Source: Candidatus Omnitrophota bacterium (GTDB lineage Bacteria > Omnitrophota > Gorgyraeia > 2-02-FULL-51-18). Taken from it: a stretch of 64,000 nt of DNA. Shown here piece by piece: positions 32,754 to 40,458 of the stretch (position 1 is its first letter; every line of letters starts with the position of its first letter). The notes under the pieces were generated by a model. It worked only from the letters and a program-made list of their open reading frames with translations, ran no database searches and was not told where the DNA came from. Position numbers and translations under genes: made by a program. The stretch covers positions 182,598-246,597 of the forward strand of contig JAJVIE010000003.1 of assembly GCA_022072175.1 (NCBI GenBank), given 5' to 3'.

Positions 32754-33314
32754 ATGGCGACCAAGGTCCTCAAGCGCCAACCGCTCAACTGGCTCGACAA
32801 CACGTACCTGCCGACGCTCTTCACGGGGCTGTGGATCACGTCCAGGCACTTCTTCTTCAACTTCGCGATCCAGACCCTGCATCTGTTCGGGCTCATGAAG
32901 CACATCCGGGGATCGGTGACGTACCAGTATCCCGAGGAGCAGAGGCCGCTGTCCAAGCGCCTGCGCACCCGTCACCGCCTGACCCAGCGCGAGGACGGCT
33001 CACCGCGCTGTGTGGCGTGCATGATGTGCGAGACCATCTGTCCGGCCCGCTGTATCAATATCGTCGCCACGGAACATCCCGATCCCAACATCGAGAAGAT
33101 GCCCAAGAGCTTCGATCTGGACCTGGGCAAGTGCGTCTATTGCGGGTTCTGTGTGGAAGTGTGTCCCGAGGACGCCATCCGGATGGACACGCAGATCCTC
33201 GATACGGCGGCCTATAGCCGCCAGCAGATGCAGTTGGACATGACCGAACTGCTCCATCCCCGATCGACCCACCTGTACAAGACGCACAAGCAGGGACAGC
33301 CGGCCGAGCGTTAG
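32754..33314 (+). CDS. nuoI: NADH-quinone oxidoreductase subunit I
   Basis: 186 residues. Two ferredoxin-type 4Fe-4S motifs bind N6a and N6b: CVACMMCETICPARC and CVYCGFCVEVCPEDA. An N-terminal amphipathic region anchors it to NuoH. GGGAGGG just upstream supports ATG 32754. It ends the operon here. The stop overlaps the convergent STAS gene, and nuoJ, K, L, M and N are not found in the window. Confidence 0.95.
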   Translation: MATKVLKRQPLNWLDNTYLPTLFTGLWITSRHFFFNFAIQTLHLFGLMKHIRGSVTYQYPEEQRPLSKRLRTRHRLTQREDGSPRCVACMMCETICPARCINIVATEHPDPNIEKMPKSFDLDLGKCVYCGFCVEVCPEDAIRMDTQILDTAAYSRQQMQLDMTELLHPRSTHLYKTHKQGQPAER

Positions 33315-33706
33315 TCGCCGTTCTGGTCCCGGCGGTTCTTCTCGATCTCGTCGTTCATCATTTTGTAGAGATAGCGGTCGGCTTCTTCATAGCTGGCGAA
33401 GAGCGTCTCCGCGGGCAGGGCCTTGACGATCTCGAACAGGCGCCGGATCTGCGGTTTGATGTGGCAGAAGTACAGGTCGCCGCCGTTGGTCCGCAGGGCC
33501 TTTTTCATCCCGAAGAGCACTCCGAGCCCGGCGCTCGAGATGTAATCGACGCCCTCGAGGTTGACGACGATGCTCTTGGGATGCTTGACCAACAAGGGGT
33601 CGGTCTTCTCCTTGAACTCCAGGTAGGTGGAAGAGTCGATACTGCCGTAAGGCGTCACCACGTACGATCCGGGCCTGGACTTGTCGTCCTCGATCTTGAT
33701 GCGCAT
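33311..33706 (-). CDS. STAS-domain anti-sigma factor antagonist
   Basis: 131 residues. VVNLEGVDYISSAGLGVLFG is the conserved loop of SpoIIAA/RsbV-type proteins, with the phosphorylatable Ser in the SSAG segment. Such proteins release a sigma factor by binding an anti-sigma kinase when unphosphorylated. The C-terminal tail is longer and more charged than in SpoIIAA. Convergent with nuoI with a stop-stop overlap. No sigma factor or dedicated anti-sigma kinase lies nearby. Confidence 0.85.
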   Translation of the reverse strand: MRIKIEDDKSRPGSYVVTPYGSIDSSTYLEFKEKTDPLLVKHPKSIVVNLEGVDYISSAGLGVLFGMKKALRTNGGDLYFCHIKPQIRRLFEIVKALPAETLFASYEEADRYLYKMMNDEIEKNRRDQNGD

Positions 33707-33822
33707 CGCTCACCTCCGAGCGACAGCATAGCACCGCCGGTATCCGCCCGCAAGAATTAATCAGGATTGTTAAGTCCTGTTAAAGCGCCTCGAAAGACGA
33801 GCCTTCCGGCGGGGGTCTGTCA

Positions 33823-33828
33823 TATAAT
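33823..33828 (+). promoter_or_regulatory. -10 box giving a near-leaderless transcript
   Basis: A perfect TATAAT ends 8 nt before the ATG at 33837, placing the transcription start within about 3 nt of the start codon. No Shine-Dalgarno can fit. No good -35 box is seen. Confidence 0.55.
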
Positions 33829-33836
33829 AGAAAGCC

Positions 33837-34187
33837 ATGCGCATCGACATCGAGGATAACCCCAACACGCCGGGTTGTGACCAGTTCGTGTTCAACGAGA
33901 TCGGCACGCCGCGTCCGCTCAAGGCCATCCGGGCCGAGGAGCGCGGGCGCGAAGTGATCCACGACATCACCGGCGTCGAGCCCGGAGGGGTGTGGGTGCC
34001 CGCTCAAGCGGTGAAGATCAACGACTCGTCGGACGGCGTGGCTTACCTGATCACCGGCGGGTCCTGGGGGATCCGCTTGCGCCCCGAGACGCGTCGCCAT
34101 GAGCCCTGGAGCCTGAACGGGGTCGGGCAGTGGGGTGAACCCTTCAAGGTCTACGGCAGTGAGGCGGACCTCATCTATGCCGACTGA
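33837..34187 (+). CDS. Hypothetical protein, 116 residues
   Basis: No family recognised. The protein is acidic at the N-terminus (MRIDIEDNPNTPG), predicted mostly beta, with WVPAQAVKINDSSDGVAYLITGGSWGIRLRPE in the middle. It has no signal peptide or TM segment. Probably leaderless (TATAAT at 33823-33828). It overlaps the start of the DUF393 gene by 11 nt, so the two may be co-expressed. Confidence 0.7.
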   Translation: MRIDIEDNPNTPGCDQFVFNEIGTPRPLKAIRAEERGREVIHDITGVEPGGVWVPAQAVKINDSSDGVAYLITGGSWGIRLRPETRRHEPWSLNGVGQWGEPFKVYGSEADLIYAD

Positions 34188-34569
34188 GACGCTATCCCGG
34201 CCGCGCTGGGTGGTGATCTACGACGATACGTGCGGGTTCTGTACGCGCAGTGTGCGCCTCGGACGCGCGCTCGATTGGCTGAGGCGCTTCGACTGGCTGC
34301 CTCGCTCCAGCCCGCGGGTCCTCGAACAGTACCCCCAAGCGCATCCGGACCAGACCGAGCGACGCATGGCGGCCATAGCCCCAGACGGGGGTCTGCGGCT
34401 CGGGTTCTACGCGGTGAGGGAGATCTGGCTCCGTGAGCCGCTGTTGTTCCTCGGAGGTCTTGTGATGTGGTTGCCGCTCGTCGATCGTTTGGGCGTGCCG
34501 GCCTACGACTGGGTGGCGCGCAACCGTCACCGTCTGGGCGGCTCGAACGCCTGTCAGGTGAGGCGATAG
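34177..34569 (+). CDS. DUF393 / DCC-family thiol-disulfide oxidoreductase-like protein
   Basis: 130 residues. VIYDDTCGFCTRSVRL carries the DxxCxxC motif near the N-terminus that defines the family (YuxK-like, thioredoxin-like fold). A membrane-associating segment, LLFLGGLVMWLPLVDRLG, and a C-terminal YDWVARNRHRLGG are typical. ATG 34177 gives the usual N-terminus; an upstream in-frame start would add 14 unlikely residues. Confidence 0.85.
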   Translation: MPTETLSRPRWVVIYDDTCGFCTRSVRLGRALDWLRRFDWLPRSSPRVLEQYPQAHPDQTERRMAAIAPDGGLRLGFYAVREIWLREPLLFLGGLVMWLPLVDRLGVPAYDWVARNRHRLGGSNACQVRR

Positions 34570-34869
34570 GTGGAGACCTCCAGGCCGCCTTTCGAGAAGT
34601 ATCTGTTCGTGTGCGAGCACGCCCGTGAGGAAGGGGACTTCTGCGGCGCGCCCGGTGTGGCCGTCCGCGAAACGCTCAAGCAGGCGGTCAAGGACGCGGG
34701 GCTGGCGGGACGGGTGCGGGTCAGCCGCTCGGGCTGTCTGGACGTGTGCGCCAAGGGTCCTAACGTCCTCTTGTACCCCGACGGGGTGCTGTACAGTCAT
34801 GTGACGCCGTCGGACATCCCCACGATCGTCGCGGCGCTCGTCCATCAACTCAACGGAGAACGCTCATGA
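34570..34869 (+). CDS. (2Fe-2S) thioredoxin-like ferredoxin
   Basis: 99 residues with GTG start directly after the DUF393 stop. FVCEHAREEGDFCG and GCLDVCAKGPNVLLYPDGV provide four Cys in the layout of the thioredoxin-like 2Fe-2S ferredoxins (NuoE-like fold). Probably a small electron carrier. Its stop overlaps the next ATG. Confidence 0.85.
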   Translation: METSRPPFEKYLFVCEHAREEGDFCGAPGVAVRETLKQAVKDAGLAGRVRVSRSGCLDVCAKGPNVLLYPDGVLYSHVTPSDIPTIVAALVHQLNGERS

Positions 34870-35228
34870 TCTTCGCTCGTCTGGGTGCGGTGCTGTTGTT
34901 CGTCGGGGTGGCTCTGGGGGCCTTCGGGGCGCACGCCCTGCGTGGGCGACTTGACGCCTATCAGATGGATCTCTGGAAGACCGCCACGCTCTATCAGCTG
35001 GTGCACGCGCTCGGGCTCATCGCCGTGGCCTGGCTGCACAGCGTCTCGCCCGACCCCAAGATCCGCATCGCCGGTTGGCTCATGACGGCCGGTATCCTGG
35101 TCTTCTCGGGGAGTCTGTACGCGCTGGCGTTGACGGGTATCAAGGTCCTAGGGGCGGTCACGCCCCTGGGTGGACTGTGCCTCTTGGCGGCCTGGGCGCT
35201 TATCGCGCTGGCCCGCCTGCGACCGTAG
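34866..35228 (+). CDS. DUF423 membrane protein (YgdD family)
   Basis: 120 residues with four hydrophobic helices. GAFGAHALRG after helix 1 is the family hallmark, followed by WKTATLYQLVHALGLI. Inner-membrane protein of unknown role. Overlaps the upstream gene by 4 nt. Confidence 0.88.
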   Translation: MIFARLGAVLLFVGVALGAFGAHALRGRLDAYQMDLWKTATLYQLVHALGLIAVAWLHSVSPDPKIRIAGWLMTAGILVFSGSLYALALTGIKVLGAVTPLGGLCLLAAWALIALARLRP

Positions 35229-35237
35229 GAGCGTATC

Positions 35238-35702
35238 ATGCCCCGCTACTGGCTCATGAAGAGCGAGCCCGACGTCTACTCCATCGAGGACCTGCGCAAG
35301 GACAAGAGGACCTACTGGGACGGCGTGCGCAACTACCAGGCGCGCAACTCCCTGCGCGACGGGCTCAAGAAGGGCGATCTGGTGCTCTACTACCACTCCA
35401 ACGCGGAGCCGTCGGGTGTGGCGGGTGTCGCGCGTGTCGTGCGCGAGGGCTATCCCGACCCGAGCGCGCTGGACAAGAAGGACGACCACTACGACCCCAA
35501 ACATACCGCCGAGCGTCCGATCTGGTACGTCGTCGACGTCGAGCATGTGGAGACGTTCAAGAAGCTCGTGCCTCTTGAGGCGCTCAAGGCCGAACCGCGG
35601 CTCAAGACCATGCTCGTCATCAAGCGCGGTATGCGCCTGTCCGTCCAGCCGGTGGAGGGCGCTCACTTCGACATCGTCCGCCGCATGGGGCAGGGTACAT
35701 GA
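35238..35702 (+). CDS. EVE-domain protein
   Basis: 154 residues. YWLMKSEPDVYSIEDL and WDGVRNYQARN, then KGDLVLYYHSN, are the diagnostic motifs of the EVE domain, a PUA-like fold that binds modified bases. The family includes the human thymocyte nuclear protein THYN1. AGGAG with 6-nt spacing supports the ATG. Overlaps the Rieske gene by 4 nt. Confidence 0.9.
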   Translation: MPRYWLMKSEPDVYSIEDLRKDKRTYWDGVRNYQARNSLRDGLKKGDLVLYYHSNAEPSGVAGVARVVREGYPDPSALDKKDDHYDPKHTAERPIWYVVDVEHVETFKKLVPLEALKAEPRLKTMLVIKRGMRLSVQPVEGAHFDIVRRMGQGT

Positions 35703-36016
35703 GCTGGGTGCGCCTCGCTAAGACCGGAGACCTCGAGCCCGGCGGCAAGGGCTGTATCACGAGCGTGCACAACCAGGAGATCGCGCTGTTCCGAACCGCC
35801 GACGGCTACCATGCGGTACAGAACAGCTGTCCGCATCGCGGCGCGCCGCTCGGGCAGGGTCACCTCGACGGCCAGGACGTGCTCTGTCCGTGGCATGGGT
35901 GGACCTTTAACGTGAAGACCGGACAGTGCGTCACCACGCCGGGTATGGACCTCAAGACCTATCCGGTGCGGGTGGAGGGGGAGAACGTCATGGTCGACGT
36001 GCCGGAGGTGTTATGA
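35699..36016 (+). CDS. Rieske 2Fe-2S protein (NirD-like)
   Basis: 105 residues. CPHRGAPLGQG and CPWHGWTF give the CxH...CxxH ligands of a Rieske cluster. There is no signal or TM segment, so it is a soluble cytoplasmic ferredoxin of the small NirD or dioxygenase-ferredoxin type. No partner oxygenase or nitrite reductase is adjacent. Confidence 0.9.
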   Translation: MSWVRLAKTGDLEPGGKGCITSVHNQEIALFRTADGYHAVQNSCPHRGAPLGQGHLDGQDVLCPWHGWTFNVKTGQCVTTPGMDLKTYPVRVEGENVMVDVPEVL

Positions 36017-37098
36017 GGCGTCTGGTGTTGTGGGTGATGGCCGGTCTGTCCCTGATCCTCCCTCTGCGGGGGGCGCAGGCCTCCGACGCCGCGCTCGATC
36101 CGCGCGACTCCGACAATCCGTACGGCGTACTGGCTTTCCTGCACTGGGACCACGACTGGAACGACCATCACTTCAAGCCCGCCGACGTCGAAAAAGCCGC
36201 CGATCTGATGCAGGAAGCCGGGATCGGCTGGGTGCGCGTGGATTTCCTCTGGGACGACGTGGAGCCTTCGCGCGGCCAGTGGCGGTGGGACAAGTACGAC
36301 CATCTCGTCGAGACCCTGCGCTCGCGGGGGGTCCGCATCCTCGGCATCCTCAACTACAACGTCGGCTGGGCCTCCTCGAGATGGAACCAGGCGCCGGATC
36401 GACAGCTGTACGTCGAGTACGCGAGAGCCGTCGTGGCACGGTATAAGGACCGTGTACGTTACTGGGAGATCTGGAACGAACCCGACTCCAAGGTCTACTG
36501 GGACCCGCAGGACGACATGCTCTCGTACACGGAACTGCTCAAGGCCGTATATCCGGCCATCAAGGCCGAGGACCCCACCAGCCGCGTGGTGCTCGGAGGA
36601 CTGTCGCAGGGACTACCTTTCCCGCTCAAGCGGGTGTACCAGCACGGCGGCAAGGACCACTTCGACATCGTCAACATCCACCCGTTCGCCGACCCCCTGC
36701 TGTCGGAATCCAAGACGTCCTACCGGGGTCTGTACCGGAGCGTCAAGAAGACCATGGAGAAGTACGGCGACGGCGACAAGGAGATCTGGTTCACCGAGAT
36801 CGGCTGTCCGGGTGTGCCCGCCGACCGGTTGTCACGCGGCTGGTGGATGGGCAAGAGCCCTGACGAAGAGACCCAGGCGCGGTGGCTGGAGCATGTGTTC
36901 ACCGAGTCGTTCAAGTGGCCGGGGGTCAAGAGGGTGTTCTGGGCGTTCCTCCGCGACACGCCGGACCACTTCAAGAACGACATCGACCACTTCGGGATCC
37001 TGCGCGAGGATTTCTCGAAGAAACCCGCCTACGAGACGCTCAAGCGCCTGACGGCCGAGCGGGCGGCAGGCGTCGCTACAGGTAAGGATCCGGCTTAG
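36013..37098 (+). CDS. Secreted clan GH-A glycosidase, GH39-like
   Basis: 361 residues beginning with a signal peptide (MRRLVLWVMAGLSLILPLRGAQA). YWEIWNEPD supplies the acid/base Glu preceded by Asn, and IWFTEIGCPG the nucleophile Glu, the pair of a retaining (beta/alpha)8 clan A enzyme. The closest pattern is GH39. The substrate is unknown, perhaps a beta-linked xylose or uronide glycan. ATG overlaps the Rieske stop. The 3' end overlaps the convergent hldD by 23 nt. Confidence 0.8.
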   Translation: MRRLVLWVMAGLSLILPLRGAQASDAALDPRDSDNPYGVLAFLHWDHDWNDHHFKPADVEKAADLMQEAGIGWVRVDFLWDDVEPSRGQWRWDKYDHLVETLRSRGVRILGILNYNVGWASSRWNQAPDRQLYVEYARAVVARYKDRVRYWEIWNEPDSKVYWDPQDDMLSYTELLKAVYPAIKAEDPTSRVVLGGLSQGLPFPLKRVYQHGGKDHFDIVNIHPFADPLLSESKTSYRGLYRSVKKTMEKYGDGDKEIWFTEIGCPGVPADRLSRGWWMGKSPDEETQARWLEHVFTESFKWPGVKRVFWAFLRDTPDHFKNDIDHFGILREDFSKKPAYETLKRLTAERAAGVATGKDPA

Positions 37099-38050
37099 AG
37101 AGGTAGTTGCGGACGTAGTCGGAGACGCCGCCCTCGACCGGCCTGAAATCCGTCGTGCATCCGGCCTTGCGGAGCTTGGTCATGTCCGCCATCGTGAAGT
37201 ACTGGTATTGCCCCCGGATGGATTCCGGCATGTCGATGTACTCGACGTTGAGCGGGCGGTCCATCGCCGTGAAGAGCGCGGCGGCCAGCTCGTTCCACGA
37301 CTGCGCCCGTCCGGCGCCGATGTTGTAGATGCCCTTCACGCCCGGGTTGCGGTACAGCCACCACATCGCTTCGACCACGTCCTTCACGTACACGAAATCC
37401 CTGCGCTGGCCTCCATCGGGGTACTCGGGGCGGTAGGACTTGAACAGTCGCAGGCGGCCGGTGTCGCGCACCTGCTCGTAGCCCTTGTTGACGAGCGAGC
37501 GCATGGTGTCCTTGTGGTATTCGTTGGGGCCGTAGACGTTGAAGAAGCGCAGGCCGGTCAGGCGGTTTTCGTGCCCGTGGTCCAGCACCCAGCGGTCGAA
37601 GTCCAGCTTGGACCGTCCGTAGGGGTTGAGCGGCTTGAGACCGGGGGTCAACTCGTCCCGGTCATCGAAACCCCGCTCTCCGTCACCGTAGGTGGCCGCG
37701 CTCGAGGCGTAGCAGAGATAAGCGCCCTCGCGCAGGCAGAACTCCGCGATCCGCTCGGAGTAGAGAGAGTTGTTCTCGCGCAGGTAGGCGGTGTCCATCT
37801 CGGTGGTGCTCGAGCAGGCGCCCATGTGGAAAACCGCCTCGACCTTGCCGGAGAGCTTGCCCGAGGCGATCTCGGACAGGAGCGCGTCGGACTCCAGGTA
37901 CGCGGTGTAGCGGCGCTTCTTGAGGTTGGACCACTTGGGGGAGCCCTCGGCCTTCTGATCCACGACGAGGATGTCCTTGATCCCGGCCTCGTTGAGGCGC
38001 CAGACCATGACACTGCCGATGAAACCCGCCCCACCCGTCACGATGATCAT
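37076..38050 (-). CDS. hldD: ADP-L-glycero-D-manno-heptose 6-epimerase
   Basis: 324 residues of the extended SDR family. VTGGAGFIGS binds NADP, HMGACSSTTEMD and YGRSKLDFD (catalytic Tyr and Lys) are characteristic of HldD, and GPNEYHKDTMRS is also typical. The enzyme makes the L-glycero-D-manno-heptose used in LPS inner core, which supports a diderm envelope. Divergent from the SDR gene at 38127. Confidence 0.92.
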   Translation of the reverse strand: MIIVTGGAGFIGSVMVWRLNEAGIKDILVVDQKAEGSPKWSNLKKRRYTAYLESDALLSEIASGKLSGKVEAVFHMGACSSTTEMDTAYLRENNSLYSERIAEFCLREGAYLCYASSAATYGDGERGFDDRDELTPGLKPLNPYGRSKLDFDRWVLDHGHENRLTGLRFFNVYGPNEYHKDTMRSLVNKGYEQVRDTGRLRLFKSYRPEYPDGGQRRDFVYVKDVVEAMWWLYRNPGVKGIYNIGAGRAQSWNELAAALFTAMDRPLNVEYIDMPESIRGQYQYFTMADMTKLRKAGCTTDFRPVEGGVSDYVRNYLSKPDPYL

Positions 38051-38126
38051 GTACCGATGCTCCCGGGGATATGAGATAATCCGCTCTTAGAGGGCGTATT
38101 TTACCACGTCCGGAGGAGCGGGGGAC

Positions 38127-39011
38127 ATGCGGATCGTCATCGCCGGCTGTGGGTATCTGGGACGCGTCCTGGGGCTCGGCTATCTTAAGGAAGGGCATGC
38201 GGTACTGGGTCTGCGGCGCGATCCGTCCGCGGTGGAAGCGTTGCGCGCAGAGGGGATGCACGCCGCCAGCGCCGACCTCCTGGACCCCGGCACCTATCCG
38301 GTCGGGGCCATCGGTGCGGATGTCGCCGTGCTGTGCCAGGCGCCGTCCCGGCGCAGTGACGGCTACGGCGTCACCTACGCGGCGGCTTGTGAGAGCTTCG
38401 GGCGTTGGGCCGTCTCTCATGAGGTGAGGCGCATCGTCTTCGTATCGAGTACGAGCGTGTACGGGGATCTTGGCGGAGAGTGGATCGATGAGGCCGTCGA
38501 CCCTCTTGCCTCCGGCAAGCACAGCGCCGAGGCGCGCGCCAAGGCCGAGGATCTGTTGCGTGCCGAGCGGAGCATCCTGGGATCGGGTGTGAGCGCCTGC
38601 GTGGTGCGCTCGGCCGGTATCTATGGGCCCGGACGCAACCGCATCGCCGCGGTGCGCGGCGCTCAGGTGCCCGCGGCGACCAAGGGCGAGAGCTACACCA
38701 ACCGCATCCACGTCGAGGACCTGGCGGCGGCCGTGCGTGTGGTCGCGGACAAGGGTGTACCGGGCGAGGTGTACATCGCTTCCGACGGCTCGCCCAGCAC
38801 CCAAGGGGATTTCTACGACTGGCTCTTCGGACGGCTGGGCGTGCGCCGGCTCTTCGACGGCTGTCTGTACACGGACGATCAGACCGTCCGTCCGGTGAGG
38901 GGAGAGGCCAACAAGCGGTGCCGCAACGCCAAGCTCCGCGCGCTCGGCTGGACGCCGCGCTACCCGTCCTATAAAGAAGGCTACGAACACCTCATCACGC
39001 AAGGAGAGTGA
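38127..39011 (+). CDS. NAD(P)-dependent SDR / epimerase-family protein
   Basis: 294 residues. MRIVIAGCGYLGRVLG is a Rossmann loop of the GxGxxG type, VFVSSTSVYG is the usual strand 4 segment, and IHVEDLAAAVRVV is the typical late motif. It resembles the YeeZ-type extended SDRs, in which the YxxxK pair is not conserved: HSAEARAKAE replaces it. GGAGGAG at 38112-38118 with 8-nt spacing defines the start. Substrate unknown. Confidence 0.8.
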   Translation: MRIVIAGCGYLGRVLGLGYLKEGHAVLGLRRDPSAVEALRAEGMHAASADLLDPGTYPVGAIGADVAVLCQAPSRRSDGYGVTYAAACESFGRWAVSHEVRRIVFVSSTSVYGDLGGEWIDEAVDPLASGKHSAEARAKAEDLLRAERSILGSGVSACVVRSAGIYGPGRNRIAAVRGAQVPAATKGESYTNRIHVEDLAAAVRVVADKGVPGEVYIASDGSPSTQGDFYDWLFGRLGVRRLFDGCLYTDDQTVRPVRGEANKRCRNAKLRALGWTPRYPSYKEGYEHLITQGE

Positions 39012-39012
39012 T

Positions 39013-39432
39013 ATGGACCTGAAGCTCATCCCCGCCATCGACGCCGCCCTCAACGGGACCGCCGGCTGTCTCCTGGCGCTCGGCTACGTCGCCGTGAAGA
39101 ACAAGCGCGTGGGCCTGCATCGCCTCTGCATGGGTCTGGCCGTACTGTGCTCGGCGGTGTTCCTGGGGTTCTATCTGTACTACCATTTCCACCACGGCTC
39201 GACCAAGTTCCCGGGGCAGGGGCCGGTGCGAACGCTGTACTTCACCATCCTGATCTCCCACACGATCCTGGCCGCCGCGGTCCTGCCGCTCATCCTGCGC
39301 ACGGTGTACCTCGCCCTGCGCGATGAGGTCGAAAAGCACAAGAAGATCGCGCGCGTCACTTTTCCCATCTGGATGTACGTGTCCGTGACGGGGGTGGTGA
39401 TCTACTGGATGCTTTATCAGGTGAAGTACTAG
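39013..39432 (+). CDS. DUF420 membrane protein
   Basis: 139 residues with four hydrophobic helices and conserved His (HRLCMGLA, YYHFHHGSTKFPGQGPVR, SHTILA, KHKKIAR). The family (YozB/CtaM-like) is linked to cytochrome oxidase maturation in other bacteria. ATG follows the SDR stop by one nucleotide. The last 10 codons and the following arrays are duplicated 129 bp downstream. Confidence 0.88.
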   Translation: MDLKLIPAIDAALNGTAGCLLALGYVAVKNKRVGLHRLCMGLAVLCSAVFLGFYLYYHFHHGSTKFPGQGPVRTLYFTILISHTILAAAVLPLILRTVYLALRDEVEKHKKIARVTFPIWMYVSVTGVVIYWMLYQVKY

Positions 39433-39436
39433 TGGC

Positions 39437-39474
39437 GGGAGTCGGGGATCGGGACTCGGGGCTCGGGGCTCGGG
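39437..39474 (+). repeat. G-quadruplex-prone heptad array 1
   Basis: Six runs of 3-4 G separated by 3-4 nt (heptads like GGGAGTC and GGGGATC), directly after the DUF420 stop. Meets the usual G3+N1-7 rule for an intramolecular quadruplex. Confidence 0.75.
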
Positions 39475-39483
39475 AATCGGCGG

Positions 39484-39522
39484 GTCTGACCTGTCCCTTT
39501 TGAGGCCAAAAGGACCTGGTCC
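39484..39522 (+). repeat. Hairpin repeat family, copy 1
   Basis: Left arm CCCTTTTG and right arm CCAAAAGG form a stem that extends through imperfect pairs to the GGACCTGGTCC palindrome. Other copies are at 40373-40411, 40459-40497 and 40538-40576. Each copy follows the G-rich heptads. Confidence 0.75.
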
Positions 39523-39565
39523 GGTATGCGGTATGTGATGCTTTACCAGGTGAAGTACTAGTGTC

Positions 39566-39590
39566 GGGAGTCGGGGATCGGGACTCGGGG
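39566..39590 (+). repeat. G-quadruplex-prone heptad array 2
   Basis: Four runs of 3-4 G with 3-4-nt loops. Part of the duplicated segment. Confidence 0.7.
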
Positions 39591-39599
39591 CTCGGAAAG

Positions 39600-39651
39600 G
39601 CGGACCAAGTCCGGTTAGACCTAACGCCTCCCCGAGGGACTGGGTCCGGTA
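39600..39651 (-). repeat. Partial copy of the 79-bp inverted-repeat element
   Basis: GGACCAAGTCC and GGACTGGGTCC palindromes flank CTAACGCCTCCCCGAG, which matches in reverse complement the left half of the element at 56063. The middle of the element is missing. Confidence 0.55.
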
Positions 39652-39697
39652 GGTGCGAATGTTGAGGGTTGATAGCTTAGACCGAGAAAAACAATCA

Positions 39698-40261
39698 ATG
39701 GATGAAACTACACTATATTTCTATCTGCTAAGCACTATTTCCCAGACGCTCGGAGCTATTATGGGACTCTTGAGTGTCTTCTTAGTTTTTAGGATCCAAT
39801 TCCTGGAGAATCGATGGGAGAAAGTATTTAGTAAGCTCATGGAAACCGGCAAGGGATTGCATGTTGACCCTGTTTTTTTAGTCGCACCAGACGATCAAGC
39901 ACTAAACTCTGTTCGCGTTCGAGTTGAGCAGTGGGAAGCCGACCCCGGCAGAAGAAAAGATATATGGGTCATCCAAGGACGAACCCTCTTAGAGAGCTAC
40001 GATCAAATCAGAGCAAGTATCAAGAACATCATGAGAGCCTTTACGTTGCTTGCTTTATTGTCTTTCATTGTAATCGTAACGTCGGTATTTGGGATTGCAA
40101 TTAATTGGTATCCGTCTGTATCGATATTTACCATTGTGTGCCACGTATCTTTTTGGGGATTTTTGTTAAACTTGTTTTTAGGCTTAGTGTTTATAGTCTA
40201 CGCGCTCAAGGGTGCGCCCCTTTTCTCATCTACTCGGCCAAGTCCGCACGCGCATAGCTAG
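39698..40261 (+). CDS. Three-TM membrane protein of the AT-rich island
   Basis: 187 residues from ATG 39698; in-frame starts at 39653 and 39659 are possible but would begin in repeat DNA. TM1 is near residues 12-32 (QTLGAIMGLLSVFLVF), TM2 and TM3 are in the C-terminal half (LLALLSFIVIVTSVFGIAI and a long hydrophobic helix ending LVFIVYAL). A cytoplasmic helical region of about 80 residues lies between TM1 and TM2. Codons are AT-rich, unlike the neighbouring core genes, so the gene is probably acquired. No family is recognised. A membrane-acting effector of the adjacent RT system is one possibility. A 519-bp repeat region separates it from the RT. Confidence 0.7.
   Translation: MDETTLYFYLLSTISQTLGAIMGLLSVFLVFRIQFLENRWEKVFSKLMETGKGLHVDPVFLVAPDDQALNSVRVRVEQWEADPGRRKDIWVIQGRTLLESYDQIRASIKNIMRAFTLLALLSFIVIVTSVFGIAINWYPSVSIFTIVCHVSFWGFLLNLFLGLVFIVYALKGAPLFSSTRPSPHAHS
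40236..40261 (+). repeat. 26-bp gene-terminal motif, copy 1
   Basis: A 26-bp segment whose core CCAAGTCCGCA is followed by CATAGCTAG supplies the last codons and stop of the membrane-protein gene. Related copies are at 43128-43153 (end of the nuclease-like gene, another frame) and 43178-43203 (non-coding). Confidence 0.65.
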
Positions 40262-40277
40262 ACCCCATCCGACCGCT

Positions 40278-40356
40278 GACCGGACTCGGTCCGGAGGGGA
40301 AGTGTTGATGTGGTGTGTATCGATCTCAACGCATCCTCGATGGACCACGTCCGGTC
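40278..40356 (+). repeat. 79-bp inverted-repeat element, copy 1
   Basis: Bounded by GACCGGAC and GTCCGGTC. It contains the palindromes GGACTCGGTCC and GGACCACGTCC and a central segment with GTGTTGATG and CTCAACGCATCCTCGA. The 40262-40780 gap otherwise holds two hairpin/G-rich blocks, a second element and a promoter, but no gene. Confidence 0.75.
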
Positions 40357-40372
40357 AGACTGTAGGCGGCGG

Positions 40373-40411
40373 GTCTAACCTGGCCCTTTTGGAGCTAAAA
40401 GGACCTGGCCC
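40373..40411 (+). repeat. Hairpin repeat family, copy 2
   Basis: Variant with CCCTTTTGG and CTAAAAGG arms and an altered GGACCTGGCCC end. Confidence 0.65.
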
Positions 40412-40425
40412 GTATACGTAAGGTC

Positions 40426-40449
40426 GGGACTCGGGGCTCGGGGTTCGGG
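40426..40449 (+). repeat. G-quadruplex-prone heptad array 3
   Basis: Four runs of 3-4 G with 3-4-nt loops, directly before hairpin copy 3. Confidence 0.7.
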
Positions 40450-40458
40450 AATCGGCGG

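Larger units (their letters stand above)
39409..39595 (+). repeat. 129-bp-offset duplication of the DUF420 gene end
   Basis: Nt 39409-39466 (last codons of the DUF420 gene, its stop and the start of a G-rich array) recur at 39538-39595 with two visible mismatches (Gln codon region t to c, and g to t after the stop). The copy encodes the same MLYQVKY-stop ending without the rest of the gene. Suggests tandem duplication or element-mediated insertion at this junction. Confidence 0.85.
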
